NCBI GenBank assembly: GCA_023451375.1
Contig: JAEXZS010000015.1
Location: 1 to 64,000 of the forward strand
Source: Pseudomonadota bacterium
Lineage (GTDB): Bacteria; Pseudomonadota; Alphaproteobacteria; Caulobacterales; Caulobacteraceae
Direction: 5' to 3'
Length of the DNA: 64,000 nucleotides
Positions 7,726 through 16,624 of this stretch are shown piece by piece (within the stretch, counting starts at the first letter, position 1; each line of letters opens with the position of its first letter). The translations under genes and the position numbers were made by a program. Under the pieces are notes generated by a model that had not been told where the DNA came from, did not search any database, and saw nothing but the letters and a program-made list of their open reading frames with translations.

Positions 7726-9942
7726 TCAGCCGAGCTCCAGGGCGGGCTTCACAGACGGGTCAAGCGATCCCAAGGACGTCTGAACCTGCGAGAAGGCCGC
7801 CATGACGTGATAGAAGGAGCTCGCCGGCGCGGGCTCATCGATGAACTTGCCGTTCTCGAGCATCTTGTCGCGCCACAGGCCGGACGGCGTCAGGTAGCGC
7901 CACAGCGCGCGTTGGGCGCGGGCGGCCTGGGTCAGGCAGATTTCTCTTCGGTCATCGTCGGTCGTGGTCGCCAGGATCAGGGCGGCCTTCAGCCATTCCG
8001 TCTGGGGCCACAGCCGGGCCCTGGCGCTGCGCACGCCCCCGCCGATGTCGCACGCGTCCACGGCCACCCCGCGTTTGGGATCGACCCCCTTCAGTCCGCC
8101 TTCGAACAACCGCCAAGCCGCCTCCAGGCTCCTGGCGTCGGAACGGCCCCGGCCATATCGGGTCAGAAGCCATGACCATTCGAACTGGTGCCCCGGCTCG
8201 ACCAGGCTTCCGTCCAATCCGGGCGCCGGCGACCAGTCTTCCGAGAAGAACTCGCGCAACAGGCCGGTGTCGGGATCGATGAACCGGGCAAGGGCCAGCT
8301 CCACGATGCGGTCCGCCAGGTCGGTCCAACCCTTGTCGCCGCCTGCCTCCTCCCAGGCCAGCGCCGCTTCGAGCAGGTGCATGTGGGCGTTGGACTGGTA
8401 GGGGTGCGAGCCGGCCTCGACCAGGCCGCCTCCCGCCGGGGCTCCCTCAAGCAGCCGGTCGCGCACGGCGCGGGCCCTGTCTTCGTTCGCGAGGTCCGGC
8501 GCGACGCGAGACGCGGCGGCGAGGGCGAACATGTAGAAGGCCTGGTCGTAGAGGGTGACGGTTTCATCAAGGGGCGCGCCCTCGGACGACAAGCGCGTTC
8601 GGACAAGCCCGTCCGGGTTCAGGAACCTCGCGTCCAGCCATTCGAGACCCGAGCGGACGGCGGCCCTCCATGGACCCGGCCAATCCAGCCGCCCCGCTTC
8701 GGCGTAGACCTGGATCTGGCGGGCCTGCACGCGCGCACGTCGCGCCGCGTCCAACCGACGGCCGTCCTGTCCGAGCAGTTCCTCGAACCCGCCCGCCGCA
8801 TTCTGGCCGAGCGTGCACCAGGTGGGCAAGGCCGACTGGCGCATCCAGGATGCGAAGCGTGCGGCGCCGTCTGTCAGAGCCTCTTCCTGCGGCTGCTGGA
8901 AATCGAGGTGGCGCGGCGACAACTGCTTCAAGCGCTCGACGACCTTCTTCACGTCCTGGCTGCGCTTGAGGTCCGTCACCAGGACCGCGTCCTGCTCGAC
9001 GATGATGCCGATGTTGGACACCCCGATCGCCGCGACCATCACGCCGTCGCAGGCGCGAACGAGACAGTTCTCGGTATCCTCGAAAATGTGCAGCCCCACA
9101 TCGCCCTCGCCGGAAGCGTGCACGGCGTCCCATGCGCCGAGATCGGACCATTCAAAGTCCACGGGCAGAACTGAAGCGCGCTGCGTGCGCTCCATGACGG
9201 CGTAGTCGATCGAGATCTTCGGCGCCGCCGCGAAGCGCTTGCCTAGGAAAATCGACGCTCCATCGACGGTCGCTTCCGTGAAAGAGGCCGCGACGGCGTC
9301 GCTTAGACCCGCTGTCGCCACCTCGATTTCGTCGTGCAGCACGTCGGCGCGAACGATGAAGTTTCCGCTGTTCCAGAGGTAGCCGTTGGCGATGTACTGC
9401 GCCGCCGTGGCGGCGTCGGGTTTCTCGACAAACGCCCGCACCTCGGCCAGTCCAGCTGAAGCTGGCTCTATGTACCCGTAGGCTGAGGAGGCTTCTGTAG
9501 GGACAACCCCCAGGGTGACGATCCGGCCTTCAGAGGCGGCGACGCTCGCCAGCTTCGCCGCCCGGCGGAACGCCTCCTGATCCGGGATATGATGATCGGA
9601 TGCGACGAAAAGATTCACCGCATCGGGATGGCGCTGCTTGGTCCAAAACGCGGCCGCCGCCATGGCGGCCGCCGAGTCTCGGCCCTCAGGCTCGAGCAGC
9701 ACGACAGCTGTTTGCCCGATCTCCGCCAGTTGTTCGAGGATGGTCCGGTGATGAGCGGCGCCGCCGACCACCACCAGCGTCCCCTCCGTTCCCGCCAGAG
9801 GCGCGACCCGATCCGCCGTTTCCTGGAACAGCGAGCGATTGCCCGCGAGAGGGATGAACTGCTTGGGTCTGGAAGGACGAGAGGCGGGCCACAGACGCGT
9901 CCCTGCGCCGCCGCACATAATGACGGGGAAAATCACTGGCAT
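7726..9942 (-). CDS. Mannose-1-phosphate guanylyltransferase fused to an AGE-type isomerase
   Basis: A 738-residue two-domain enzyme. Residues 1-345 are a GDP-mannose pyrophosphorylase: GGAGTRLWPASRPSRPKQF at 11-29, FVEKPD at 171-176, WNSGNF at 190-195, EWSDLGAW at 264-271. Residues 365-735 are an N-acylglucosamine 2-epimerase/mannose isomerase (AGE) alpha/alpha barrel, recognised by LYDQAFYMFALA, SNAHMHLLEAALAW and VEPGHQFEWSWLLTRYG; the last holds the expected catalytic His. The usual bifunctional enzyme carries a cupin phosphomannose isomerase instead, so the AGE domain may supply mannose-6-phosphate. The product GDP-mannose would feed gmd at 15.5 kb. The phosphomannomutase needed between the two reactions is not in this window. 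Confidence 0.88.
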   Translation of the reverse strand: MPVIFPVIMCGGAGTRLWPASRPSRPKQFIPLAGNRSLFQETADRVAPLAGTEGTLVVVGGAAHHRTILEQLAEIGQTAVVLLEPEGRDSAAAMAAAAFWTKQRHPDAVNLFVASDHHIPDQEAFRRAAKLASVAASEGRIVTLGVVPTEASSAYGYIEPASAGLAEVRAFVEKPDAATAAQYIANGYLWNSGNFIVRADVLHDEIEVATAGLSDAVAASFTEATVDGASIFLGKRFAAAPKISIDYAVMERTQRASVLPVDFEWSDLGAWDAVHASGEGDVGLHIFEDTENCLVRACDGVMVAAIGVSNIGIIVEQDAVLVTDLKRSQDVKKVVERLKQLSPRHLDFQQPQEEALTDGAARFASWMRQSALPTWCTLGQNAAGGFEELLGQDGRRLDAARRARVQARQIQVYAEAGRLDWPGPWRAAVRSGLEWLDARFLNPDGLVRTRLSSEGAPLDETVTLYDQAFYMFALAAASRVAPDLANEDRARAVRDRLLEGAPAGGGLVEAGSHPYQSNAHMHLLEAALAWEEAGGDKGWTDLADRIVELALARFIDPDTGLLREFFSEDWSPAPGLDGSLVEPGHQFEWSWLLTRYGRGRSDARSLEAAWRLFEGGLKGVDPKRGVAVDACDIGGGVRSARARLWPQTEWLKAALILATTTDDDRREICLTQAARAQRALWRYLTPSGLWRDKMLENGKFIDEPAPASSFYHVMAAFSQVQTSLGSLDPSVKPALELG

Positions 9943-10055
9943 GAACGTGTCGCTCGCGGCTGGCTAGGCGGTGAGGCCGGTCATAAGCAAGAGCGTGGCC
10001 GTCGTCACCCCTGTAGCTTGCAACTACGATGTGTGTCTTTCCAACGTGACGGATG

Positions 10056-10517
10056 TCACAGCGGCAACACCGTCGTTGATTTCACCTCTTCCAGCACCGC
10101 GTAGGTCCTGGTCTCGCGCACGCCCGGCATCTTCACCAGCACGTCGCCGAGGAAGGCGCGGTAGGCGTCCATGTCGCCGACGCGCGCCTTGATCAGATAG
10201 TCGAAGCCGCCCGCGACCATGTGGCACTCCAGCACCTCGGGCTGGCGGCGGACCGCCTCGGCGAAGGCTTCGAAGACGTCCCCGGTGGTGCGGTCCAGCA
10301 GCACCTCGACGAAGATCAGAAGGTCGCGGCCGACCTGGGACGGGTCGATCAGGGCGGCGTAGCCGGTGATGACCTTCTTCTCGCGCAGGCGCCGGACACG
10401 TTCGAAACAGGCGGCGGGGGACAGGTTGCAGCGCCGCGCCAGCTCGGCGTTCGACAGGCGACCGTCGGTCTGGAGCACGCGGAGGATGCGGCGGTCCACG
10501 GCGTCAATGTCGATCAT
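10056..10517 (-). CDS. putR: Lrp/AsnC family regulator, probable activator of putA
   Basis: A 153-residue Lrp-type regulator starting MIDIDAVDRRILRVLQ at the ATG 10515-10517; in-frame codons upstream to 10628 lie in the intergenic region and are unlikely to be used. It has an N-terminal winged HTH (NAELARRCNLSPAACFERVRRL, residues about 20-45) and a C-terminal RAM ligand-binding domain (FVEVLLDRTTGDVFEAFAEA, then MVAGGFDYLIKARVGD). It is divergent from putA with 110 bases between the starts. Alphaproteobacterial PutR proteins of this type activate putA in response to proline, and the PutA here lacks its own DNA-binding domain, so the pairing is convincing. Confidence 0.87.
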   Translation of the reverse strand: MIDIDAVDRRILRVLQTDGRLSNAELARRCNLSPAACFERVRRLREKKVITGYAALIDPSQVGRDLLIFVEVLLDRTTGDVFEAFAEAVRRQPEVLECHMVAGGFDYLIKARVGDMDAYRAFLGDVLVKMPGVRETRTYAVLEEVKSTTVLPL

Positions 10518-10627
10518 CGGGAAACGGACGGCTGAACCGAACGATCTTCGGCGTCGCATCGTATCATACGAAGCACCTTCAATGAACTCCGGCATATACG
10601 GCTGAAATCCACAGGATTTGCCCGCCA
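10518..10627. promoter_or_regulatory. putR-putA divergent promoter region with a palindrome
   Basis: The 110-base region between the two start codons contains a 13-base palindrome, TCGTATCATACGA at 10559-10571, with six-base arms around a central C. An Lrp-type regulator could bind it. No clear -35/-10 pair was identified by eye. Confidence 0.4.
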
Positions 10628-13600
10628 ATGACGCCGCCCGCCTTCAATCCGTCGAGCCTGGCCGTTTGGGACGGCCTTGACCATCACAAGTTCCGCGACG
10701 AGCGCGAGGCGGTCGCCGCCAACCTGGCGCGCGTTCCGCTGGGGGCGGCCGAGCGGGCGGCCGTGGTCGCCGAAGCCGTCGATCTGGTCGAGCACGCCCG
10801 CCGCAGCCAGAAGAAGCAGGGGGTCGTCGAGAGCTTCCTGCAGCAGTTCAGCCTCGGCACCCGCGAGGGCCTGGCGCTGATGTGTCTCGCCGAGGCCCTG
10901 CTGCGCGTGCCGGACGAGGACACCCGCGACCGGCTGATCGCCGAGAAGATCGGCTCGGCCGACTGGGCGTCGCACCTCGGCCAGTCTGACAGCCTGTTCG
11001 TCAACGCCTCGACCTGGGGGCTGATGCTGACGGGCAAGCTGGTCGATGTCGACGATGAGGCCAGGAGCGACCTGCCCGGTTTCCTTAAGCGCATCGCCGG
11101 CCGCCTGGGCGAGCCGGTGATCCGCCAGGCGGTGGCGACCGCGGTGAAGATCATGGGCGAACAGTTCGTGGTCGGCCGCACCATCCAGGCGGCGCTGAAA
11201 CGGTCCGACCGCGAGGGTTGGCTGTGCAGCTTCGACATGCTGGGCGAAGGCGCCCGGACCGTGGCCGACGCCGACCGCTACGAGCGCATCTACGCCGACG
11301 CCATCGAGGCCGTGGGCCGGACGTCCAAGGGGCAGGGACCCGAGCATGGCCACGGCGTGTCGGTGAAACTGTCGGCCCTGTCGCCCCGCTATGAGGCGAC
11401 GCACGAGGACGAGGTGTGGGAGACGCTCTATCCCCGCATCCTGCGCCTGGCCCAAATCGCGGCCAAGTATGACATCAACTACACCATGGACGCCGAGGAG
11501 GCGGACCGACTGGTCCTGTCGCTGAAGTTGCTGGACCGGCTGGCCCATGAGCCTTCGCTCGGCGCCTGGACCGGCCTGGGCCTGGCGGTGCAGGCCTACC
11601 AGAAGCGCGGGTTGGAGACGATCCAGAGGGTCGCCGACCTGGCCCGCCGCTCAGGGCGGCGGCTGATGGTGCGGCTGGTCAAGGGCGCCTATTGGGACAC
11701 CGAGATCAAGCGCGCCCAGGTGTTCGGCCGCACCGACTATCCTGTGTTCACGACCAAGGCGGCGACAGACCTGAACTATCTGGTCTGCGCCCGCGCCATG
11801 ATCGAGGCGTCGCCGGTCCTCTATTCCCAGTTCGCCAGTCACAACGCCCATACCCTGGCCGCCATACGCCGCATGGCGCGGGACCGGGGCGTTATGGTCG
11901 AGCATCAGCGCCTGCACGGCATGGGCGAGGCCCTCTATGACGCCGCCGTGGCGCGCTGGTCTGACGATAGGGTCATCGTCCGCGCCTATGCGCCCGTCGG
12001 CGGGCATGAGGAGCTGCTGCCCTATCTGGTGCGGCGCCTGCTGGAGAACGGCGCCAACTCCTCCTTCGTCCACGCCCTGCTCGACGAGCGCGTGCCCGCC
12101 TCGGCCGTCGCGGCCGATCCCATCTCCCTGGTCGAGCAGGCGCCCGACCGTCACCCCAAGATTCCGGTACCGAAAGACATGTACGGCGATCGTCAGAACT
12201 CCCTCGGCCGCGATTACTCACAGGCGGCGGACCGTGAGCGGCATGCGAAGGCGCTGGAGCTGGTGGACCGCGAGAAGCTGACCTCCGGCCCGATCATCGG
12301 CGGAAGGCTGAAGGCCGGGATCAACGCCCAGGACGTGACCAATCCCTACGACCGCTCGCAGGTTCTGGGCCACGTTTCGGAAGCGGAGGCGGCCGACATC
12401 GACGCGGCCGTCGACGCCGCCGCCAGAGCCCAGGCAGCCTGGGATCGCCAAGGCGGGGCCAAGCGCGCGGTCGTGCTGCGCGCCATGGCCGACGCCCTGG
12501 AGGCCGACCTCGACCGGCTGGTCGCCCTGCTCAGCCGCGAGGCGGGCAAGACGCTCAACGACGGCGTCGCCGAGGTGCGCGAGGCTGCGGACTTCTGCCG
12601 CTACTACGCCCTGATAGCCGAGCGGGACTTCTCCGCGCCGGAGACCCTGAAGGGACCCACGGGCGAGACGAACCAATTGGTGCTTCACGGCCGGGGTGTG
12701 TTCGCCTGCATCTCGCCATGGAACTTCCCGCTGGCGATCTTCACCGGCCAGATCGCCGCTGCGCTTGCCGCCGGCAATGCGGTCCTGGCCAAGCCAGCCG
12801 AACAGACGCCGCTCATCGCCGCCGAGGCCGTGCGCCTGTATCACAAAGCCGGCCTGAACCCCGACCTGCTGGCTCTGGTCCCCGGCCGCGGCGAGACCGT
12901 GGGCACCGCCCTGGTCACGCACCCCGGCATCGACGGGGTCGCCTTTACCGGCGGCACCGACACGGCCGCCGCCATCAACCGCGCTATCGCCGCACGGCCG
13001 GGCGCCATCATCCCCTTCATCGCTGAAACCGGCGGCCTGAACGGCATGTTCATCGACACCACGGCGCTGAAGGAACAGGTCATCGACGATGTCATCCTTT
13101 CGGCCTTCGGCTCGGCCGGCCAGCGCTGCTCGGCCCTGCGCGTCCTCTATGTGCCGAGAGATTCCGCCGACGCCCTGATCGAGGGGCTGAAAGGCGCGCT
13201 CGCCGTCCAGACCGTCGGCGACCCCGCCGATCCGATGACCGACATCGGTCCAGTCATCGATCCGGAATCCCGCCGCGCTCTGGAGGCCCACGTCGAACGC
13301 CTGACGAAGGAAGCCAAGATCGTCGCTCGCGCCGACCTGGCGCTGGGTTCGGAAAAGGGCGACCTGTTCGCCCCGACCATCGCCGAGATCCCCACACCCG
13401 ACTTTCTGGAGCGCGAGGTGTTCGGCCCCATCCTGCATGTCTATCGCTATGCCCCGTCCGACCTGAAGACCGTCGCCGGCAAGCTGGCCGCGCGCGGCTA
13501 CGGCCTGACCCTGGGCGTACACAGCCGCATCGAGGCCTTCGCCGACGAAGTCGTGTCGCTGGTCCCTGCCGGAAACGTCTACGTCAACCGCTCGATCACC

Positions 13601-13759
13601 GGCGCGGTGGTCGGCGTCCAGCCGTTCGGGGGTGAGGGTTTGTCGGGCACCGGTCCTAAGGCGGGTGGTCCGAACAGCCTGATCCGCTACGCGGCCGAGA
13701 AGGCGATCAGCGTGAACATTGCGGCCCAGGGCGGGGACCCGACGCTGCTGAATCTCTAA
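10628..13759 (+). CDS. putA: Bifunctional proline dehydrogenase / L-glutamate gamma-semialdehyde dehydrogenase
   Basis: PutA oxidises proline to glutamate in two steps with substrate channelling. At 1043 residues it is the short form without an N-terminal ribbon-helix-helix DNA-binding domain. The FAD proline dehydrogenase barrel spans about 130-480, with YTMDAEEADRL, VRLVKGAYWDTEIKRA at 348-363, FASHNAHTLAAI and EHQRLHGMGE. The aldehyde dehydrogenase domain spans about 560-1030, with ACISPWNFPLAIFTGQIAA, FIAETGGLNGMF and the catalytic Cys834 in AGQRCSALR. The ATG at 10628 is preceded by a weak ribosome site. It is convergent with per; the 3' ends overlap by 4 bases. Confidence 0.96.
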   Translation: MTPPAFNPSSLAVWDGLDHHKFRDEREAVAANLARVPLGAAERAAVVAEAVDLVEHARRSQKKQGVVESFLQQFSLGTREGLALMCLAEALLRVPDEDTRDRLIAEKIGSADWASHLGQSDSLFVNASTWGLMLTGKLVDVDDEARSDLPGFLKRIAGRLGEPVIRQAVATAVKIMGEQFVVGRTIQAALKRSDREGWLCSFDMLGEGARTVADADRYERIYADAIEAVGRTSKGQGPEHGHGVSVKLSALSPRYEATHEDEVWETLYPRILRLAQIAAKYDINYTMDAEEADRLVLSLKLLDRLAHEPSLGAWTGLGLAVQAYQKRGLETIQRVADLARRSGRRLMVRLVKGAYWDTEIKRAQVFGRTDYPVFTTKAATDLNYLVCARAMIEASPVLYSQFASHNAHTLAAIRRMARDRGVMVEHQRLHGMGEALYDAAVARWSDDRVIVRAYAPVGGHEELLPYLVRRLLENGANSSFVHALLDERVPASAVAADPISLVEQAPDRHPKIPVPKDMYGDRQNSLGRDYSQAADRERHAKALELVDREKLTSGPIIGGRLKAGINAQDVTNPYDRSQVLGHVSEAEAADIDAAVDAAARAQAAWDRQGGAKRAVVLRAMADALEADLDRLVALLSREAGKTLNDGVAEVREAADFCRYYALIAERDFSAPETLKGPTGETNQLVLHGRGVFACISPWNFPLAIFTGQIAAALAAGNAVLAKPAEQTPLIAAEAVRLYHKAGLNPDLLALVPGRGETVGTALVTHPGIDGVAFTGGTDTAAAINRAIAARPGAIIPFIAETGGLNGMFIDTTALKEQVIDDVILSAFGSAGQRCSALRVLYVPRDSADALIEGLKGALAVQTVGDPADPMTDIGPVIDPESRRALEAHVERLTKEAKIVARADLALGSEKGDLFAPTIAEIPTPDFLEREVFGPILHVYRYAPSDLKTVAGKLAARGYGLTLGVHSRIEAFADEVVSLVPAGNVYVNRSITGAVVGVQPFGGEGLSGTGPKAGGPNSLIRYAAEKAISVNIAAQGGDPTLLNL

Positions 13760-14862
13760 TCGTTCAGCGCGCGCTTCAACGTTTCGGCGACGCGCCGGAT
13801 ATCGTCGGAAGACAGCAATTCGTGGGTGGGCAGGTTGATGCCCTGGGCGGCGCAGAGGCGCGCGTTCGGGACGTCCAAGGCCGCATCGTAATAGGGCGGC
13901 ATGTCGTTCACCGGGTAGAAGACCGGACGCGTCTCGATCCCTTCCGCATCCAGTCGGGCCATCACCTCGTCGCGCGAGACGTTGCCGTTCGGCTTCAGCT
14001 GGATCGTGTACATCCAGAAGGAATGCACGCAGTCGTCCGCCGTAAACGGCAGATCGATCTGGCCGGTCAATCCGCTCAGTGCGTCATCATAGGCTGCGGC
14101 GATCTCGGCACGGCGTGTCAGGGCGTCGTCGATCCGCTCCATCTGCGCCACCCCGATGGCGGCCGTCAGGTTGGTCATGCGGTAGTTGAAGCCGACCATT
14201 GGGTGCCAGTAGCGGCGCTCGGCGCTCATGCCCTGGCTGCGCAGAAGGCGCATGCGGGCGGCTAGCCCGTCGTCATTGGTCGTGACGGCGCCGCCTTCGC
14301 CCGTGGTGATGATCTTATTGCCGAAGAAGCTGAAGCTGCCGCATTGACCGATGCCGCCGACCGGCCGGCCGCGATACTTTGCGCCGTGCGCCTCGGCGGC
14401 GTCCTCAATCACCCACAGGCCGCGGCGGTTGGCGATCTCCATGATCGGTCCCATGTCGGCTGACTGTCCATAGAGGTGGACCACGACAATGCCCTTCGTT
14501 CGTGGCGTAATCGCCTCTTCGATCCGGGCAGGATCGATGTTGAAGGTACGGGGGTCATTGTCGACGAAGACAGGCGTAGCGTTGCAGTAATGGACGCAGT
14601 TGGCGGTGGCTATATAGGTCAGCGAAGGCATGATGACCTCGTCGTCCGCTTTCAGCCCCAGCCCCACCATAGCGAGATGCAGCGATGTCGTGCCGTTGTT
14701 GCAGGCAATGGCGTGTTTCGTCCCGGCCATTTCGGCGACCTGGGCCTCGAAACGCTCGATGAAGGGTCCCCGCGACGAGATCCAGGTGCTGTCCAGCGCC
14801 TCGTTGACGTAGGCCTTCTCGCGGTCCGACAGGCGAGGAACGGCGACGGCGATGCGGTCCAT
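13756..14862 (-). CDS. per: GDP-perosamine synthase (DegT/DnrJ/EryC1 aminotransferase)
   Basis: A 368-residue PLP-dependent sugar aminotransferase converting GDP-4-keto-6-deoxymannose to GDP-perosamine. The PLP-binding Lys lies in FSFFGNKIITTGEGG, and the Asp/His segment is VIEDAAEAHGAKYRGR. The N-terminal DSTWISSRGPFIERFE and ACNNGTTSLHLAM segments are family hallmarks. The specific call rests on these motifs plus its place right after perB and gmd in one operon. Four bases separate its ATG from the perB stop. In Caulobacter N-acetylperosamine is a component of the smooth LPS O-antigen. Confidence 0.9.
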   Translation of the reverse strand: MDRIAVAVPRLSDREKAYVNEALDSTWISSRGPFIERFEAQVAEMAGTKHAIACNNGTTSLHLAMVGLGLKADDEVIMPSLTYIATANCVHYCNATPVFVDNDPRTFNIDPARIEEAITPRTKGIVVVHLYGQSADMGPIMEIANRRGLWVIEDAAEAHGAKYRGRPVGGIGQCGSFSFFGNKIITTGEGGAVTTNDDGLAARMRLLRSQGMSAERRYWHPMVGFNYRMTNLTAAIGVAQMERIDDALTRRAEIAAAYDDALSGLTGQIDLPFTADDCVHSFWMYTIQLKPNGNVSRDEVMARLDAEGIETRPVFYPVNDMPPYYDAALDVPNARLCAAQGINLPTHELLSSDDIRRVAETLKRALND

Positions 14863-14866
14863 GGGA

Positions 14867-15484
14867 TTACCTTATTGCTCTTGCACGCGCGGGAGTTCCG
14901 ACGGCGATGGTATTGGACGGAATGTCGTGAACGGCGGTGGCGCCTGCGCCCAGCGTGGCGTCGGCTCCGATGGAAACCCCCGGCGCGACGGCTGAACCCA
15001 CGCCGATCATGGCGCGGTCTCCGACAATGACGGAGCCGGCGAGGCGGCTGCCCGGCGCGACATGGACCGCAGTCGCGAGGCGGCAGTCGTGATCGATGGA
15101 CGCGCTCGTATTGACGATGCCGAACGGCCCGATCCGGCATTCGGCGTTGAGGACGGCTCCGGGCATGACGATGGTTCCGTGCTCTACTAGGGCAGACGGC
15201 GAGACCACGGCACGAGGACTGATCAAGGCGGGCAGAGCGAAGCCTAGGGCGTCCATCTCGGCGCCGATGCGTTCCCGCACGCGATTGTTCCCGATGCCCA
15301 AGGCGGCGCAGCTTACGCCGCCCGAAAGCAAATGCGCCGCCATGTCATCCTTGCCGATCACGGGCGCGCCGACCACAAGACGAGGCGTGGCGTCGGCGTC
15401 CAAGCAGCCCACGACCTCGAAACCGCAGGACCTCGCCAGTTCGACGACGACCTTGGCGTGTCCGCCCGCGCCGATGACCACCAA
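14867..15484 (-). CDS. perB: Perosamine N-acetyltransferase (PerB/NeuD family)
   Basis: A left-handed beta-helix acyltransferase of 205 residues. The N-terminal Rossmann-like part (VVIGAGGHAKVVVELAR) binds the nucleotide sugar, and hexapeptide repeats run from about residue 95 to 190. The catalytic His is probably in NTSASIDHDC, and the C terminus NTIAVGTPARA is typical. It would acetylate the 4-amino group of GDP-perosamine. The start is unclear: TTG at 15484 is the only conventional codon before the motif apart from the GTG that follows it, but a strong AGGAG is better placed for an ATT nine bases upstream. The frame is closed by the gmd stop just before that. Confidence 0.87.
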   Translation of the reverse strand: MVVIGAGGHAKVVVELARSCGFEVVGCLDADATPRLVVGAPVIGKDDMAAHLLSGGVSCAALGIGNNRVRERIGAEMDALGFALPALISPRAVVSPSALVEHGTIVMPGAVLNAECRIGPFGIVNTSASIDHDCRLATAVHVAPGSRLAGSVIVGDRAMIGVGSAVAPGVSIGADATLGAGATAVHDIPSNTIAVGTPARARAIR

Positions 15485-15502
15485 GCGAGGAATAGGCGGC
15501 TC

Positions 15503-16483
15503 CTAACGGTGCTTCTGGGTCAACCGTGCGAGGTCGGCGTCCACCATCTCGCAGATCATGTCTTCCAGTGTGATCGTCGGCGTCCAGCCCAGCTGGCGCT
15601 CGGCTTTGGCGGGGTCACCCAGCAGAATGTCGACCTCGGCCGGACGGAACAGGGCCTGATCGATGACCAGATGGTCCTCCACGGACAGACTTGCGTGTTT
15701 GAAGGCGATGTCCACCATATGTTTGACGGTCCACGTCTGGCCGGTCGCGACGACATAGTCGTCGGCGGTTTCCTGCTGCAGCATCATCCACATGGCGCGG
15801 ACGTAGTCGCGCGCATGGCCCCAGTCACGCTGGGCCTCGATGTTGCCGAGACGCAGTTCCTTCGTCAGGCCCAGTTTGATCCGGGCGACACCATCGGTGA
15901 CCTTGCGGGTGACGAACTCTTGCCCGCGCAGCGGGGATTCATGGTTGAACAGAATGCCCGAGCTGGCGTGCATGCCGAAGCTCTCGCGGTAATTCACGGT
16001 GATCCAGTGGCCGTAAAGCTTGGCGACGGCATAGGGCGAGCGCGGATAGAAGGGCGTGGTCTCGCTTTGCTTCTCGTGCTGGATCAGCCCGAACATTTCT
16101 GACGAGGACGCCTGATAGAAGCGCGCTTCGCTCTTGAGCAGACGCAGCGCCTCCAGCACGTTCAAAACGCCGACGCCGGTGACGTTGGCGGTCAGGTGCG
16201 GCTGTTGCCAGGATGTGGCGACAAAGGACTGGGCCGCCAGATTGTAGACCTCGTCCGGATCGACGTCGGCGATGATGCGCATCAGGCTGGACAGGTCGCC
16301 CAGATCGCCTTCCACCAGATTGATCCGGTCGAGGACGCCGAGCCACTCAAGACGATCAAGGTGCAGCCCCCCAGAACTGGAACGCCGCGCCAGACCCCAG
16401 ACCTGATAGCCCTTATCCAGGAGGAACTCGGCCAGATAGGCTCCGTCCTGACCCGTGATCCCGGTGATGAACGCTCTTGGCAC
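15503..16483 (-). CDS. gmd: GDP-mannose 4,6-dehydratase
   Basis: A 326-residue extended SDR enzyme turning GDP-mannose into GDP-4-keto-6-deoxymannose. The NADP site is ITGITGQDGAYLAEFLL at residues 7-23. NLAAQSFVATSW, the catalytic Thr/Ser and Glu region YQASSSEMFG, the Tyr/Lys motif PRSPYAVAKLYGHW and the late motif VDILLGDPAKAERQLGW are all present. It is first of the gmd-perB-per operon, and its product is the direct substrate of per. The ATG is at 16481-16483. Confidence 0.95.
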   Translation of the reverse strand: MPRAFITGITGQDGAYLAEFLLDKGYQVWGLARRSSSGGLHLDRLEWLGVLDRINLVEGDLGDLSSLMRIIADVDPDEVYNLAAQSFVATSWQQPHLTANVTGVGVLNVLEALRLLKSEARFYQASSSEMFGLIQHEKQSETTPFYPRSPYAVAKLYGHWITVNYRESFGMHASSGILFNHESPLRGQEFVTRKVTDGVARIKLGLTKELRLGNIEAQRDWGHARDYVRAMWMMLQQETADDYVVATGQTWTVKHMVDIAFKHASLSVEDHLVIDQALFRPAEVDILLGDPAKAERQLGWTPTITLEDMICEMVDADLARLTQKHR

Positions 16484-16624
16484 GCAAGCCCTCCATGAAA
16501 GCGAGGACTTACTAGACGTTGACGAGGCCTACGCCAAGCGCGGGGTCGTCGAGATCGGCATTTGGCGTTGCTTTGACGGGGAGGGAAACGTATTCCGGGG
16601 CTCTCATTGCACGAGGTTCAACCC
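16484..16624. promoter_or_regulatory. Divergent promoter region between gmd and the glycosyltransferase/exporter operon
   Basis: About 140 bases separate the two divergent operons. A TTGACG (16574-16579) followed after 12 bases by TATTCC could be a housekeeping promoter for the plus-strand operon. This is a by-eye match only. Confidence 0.3.
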
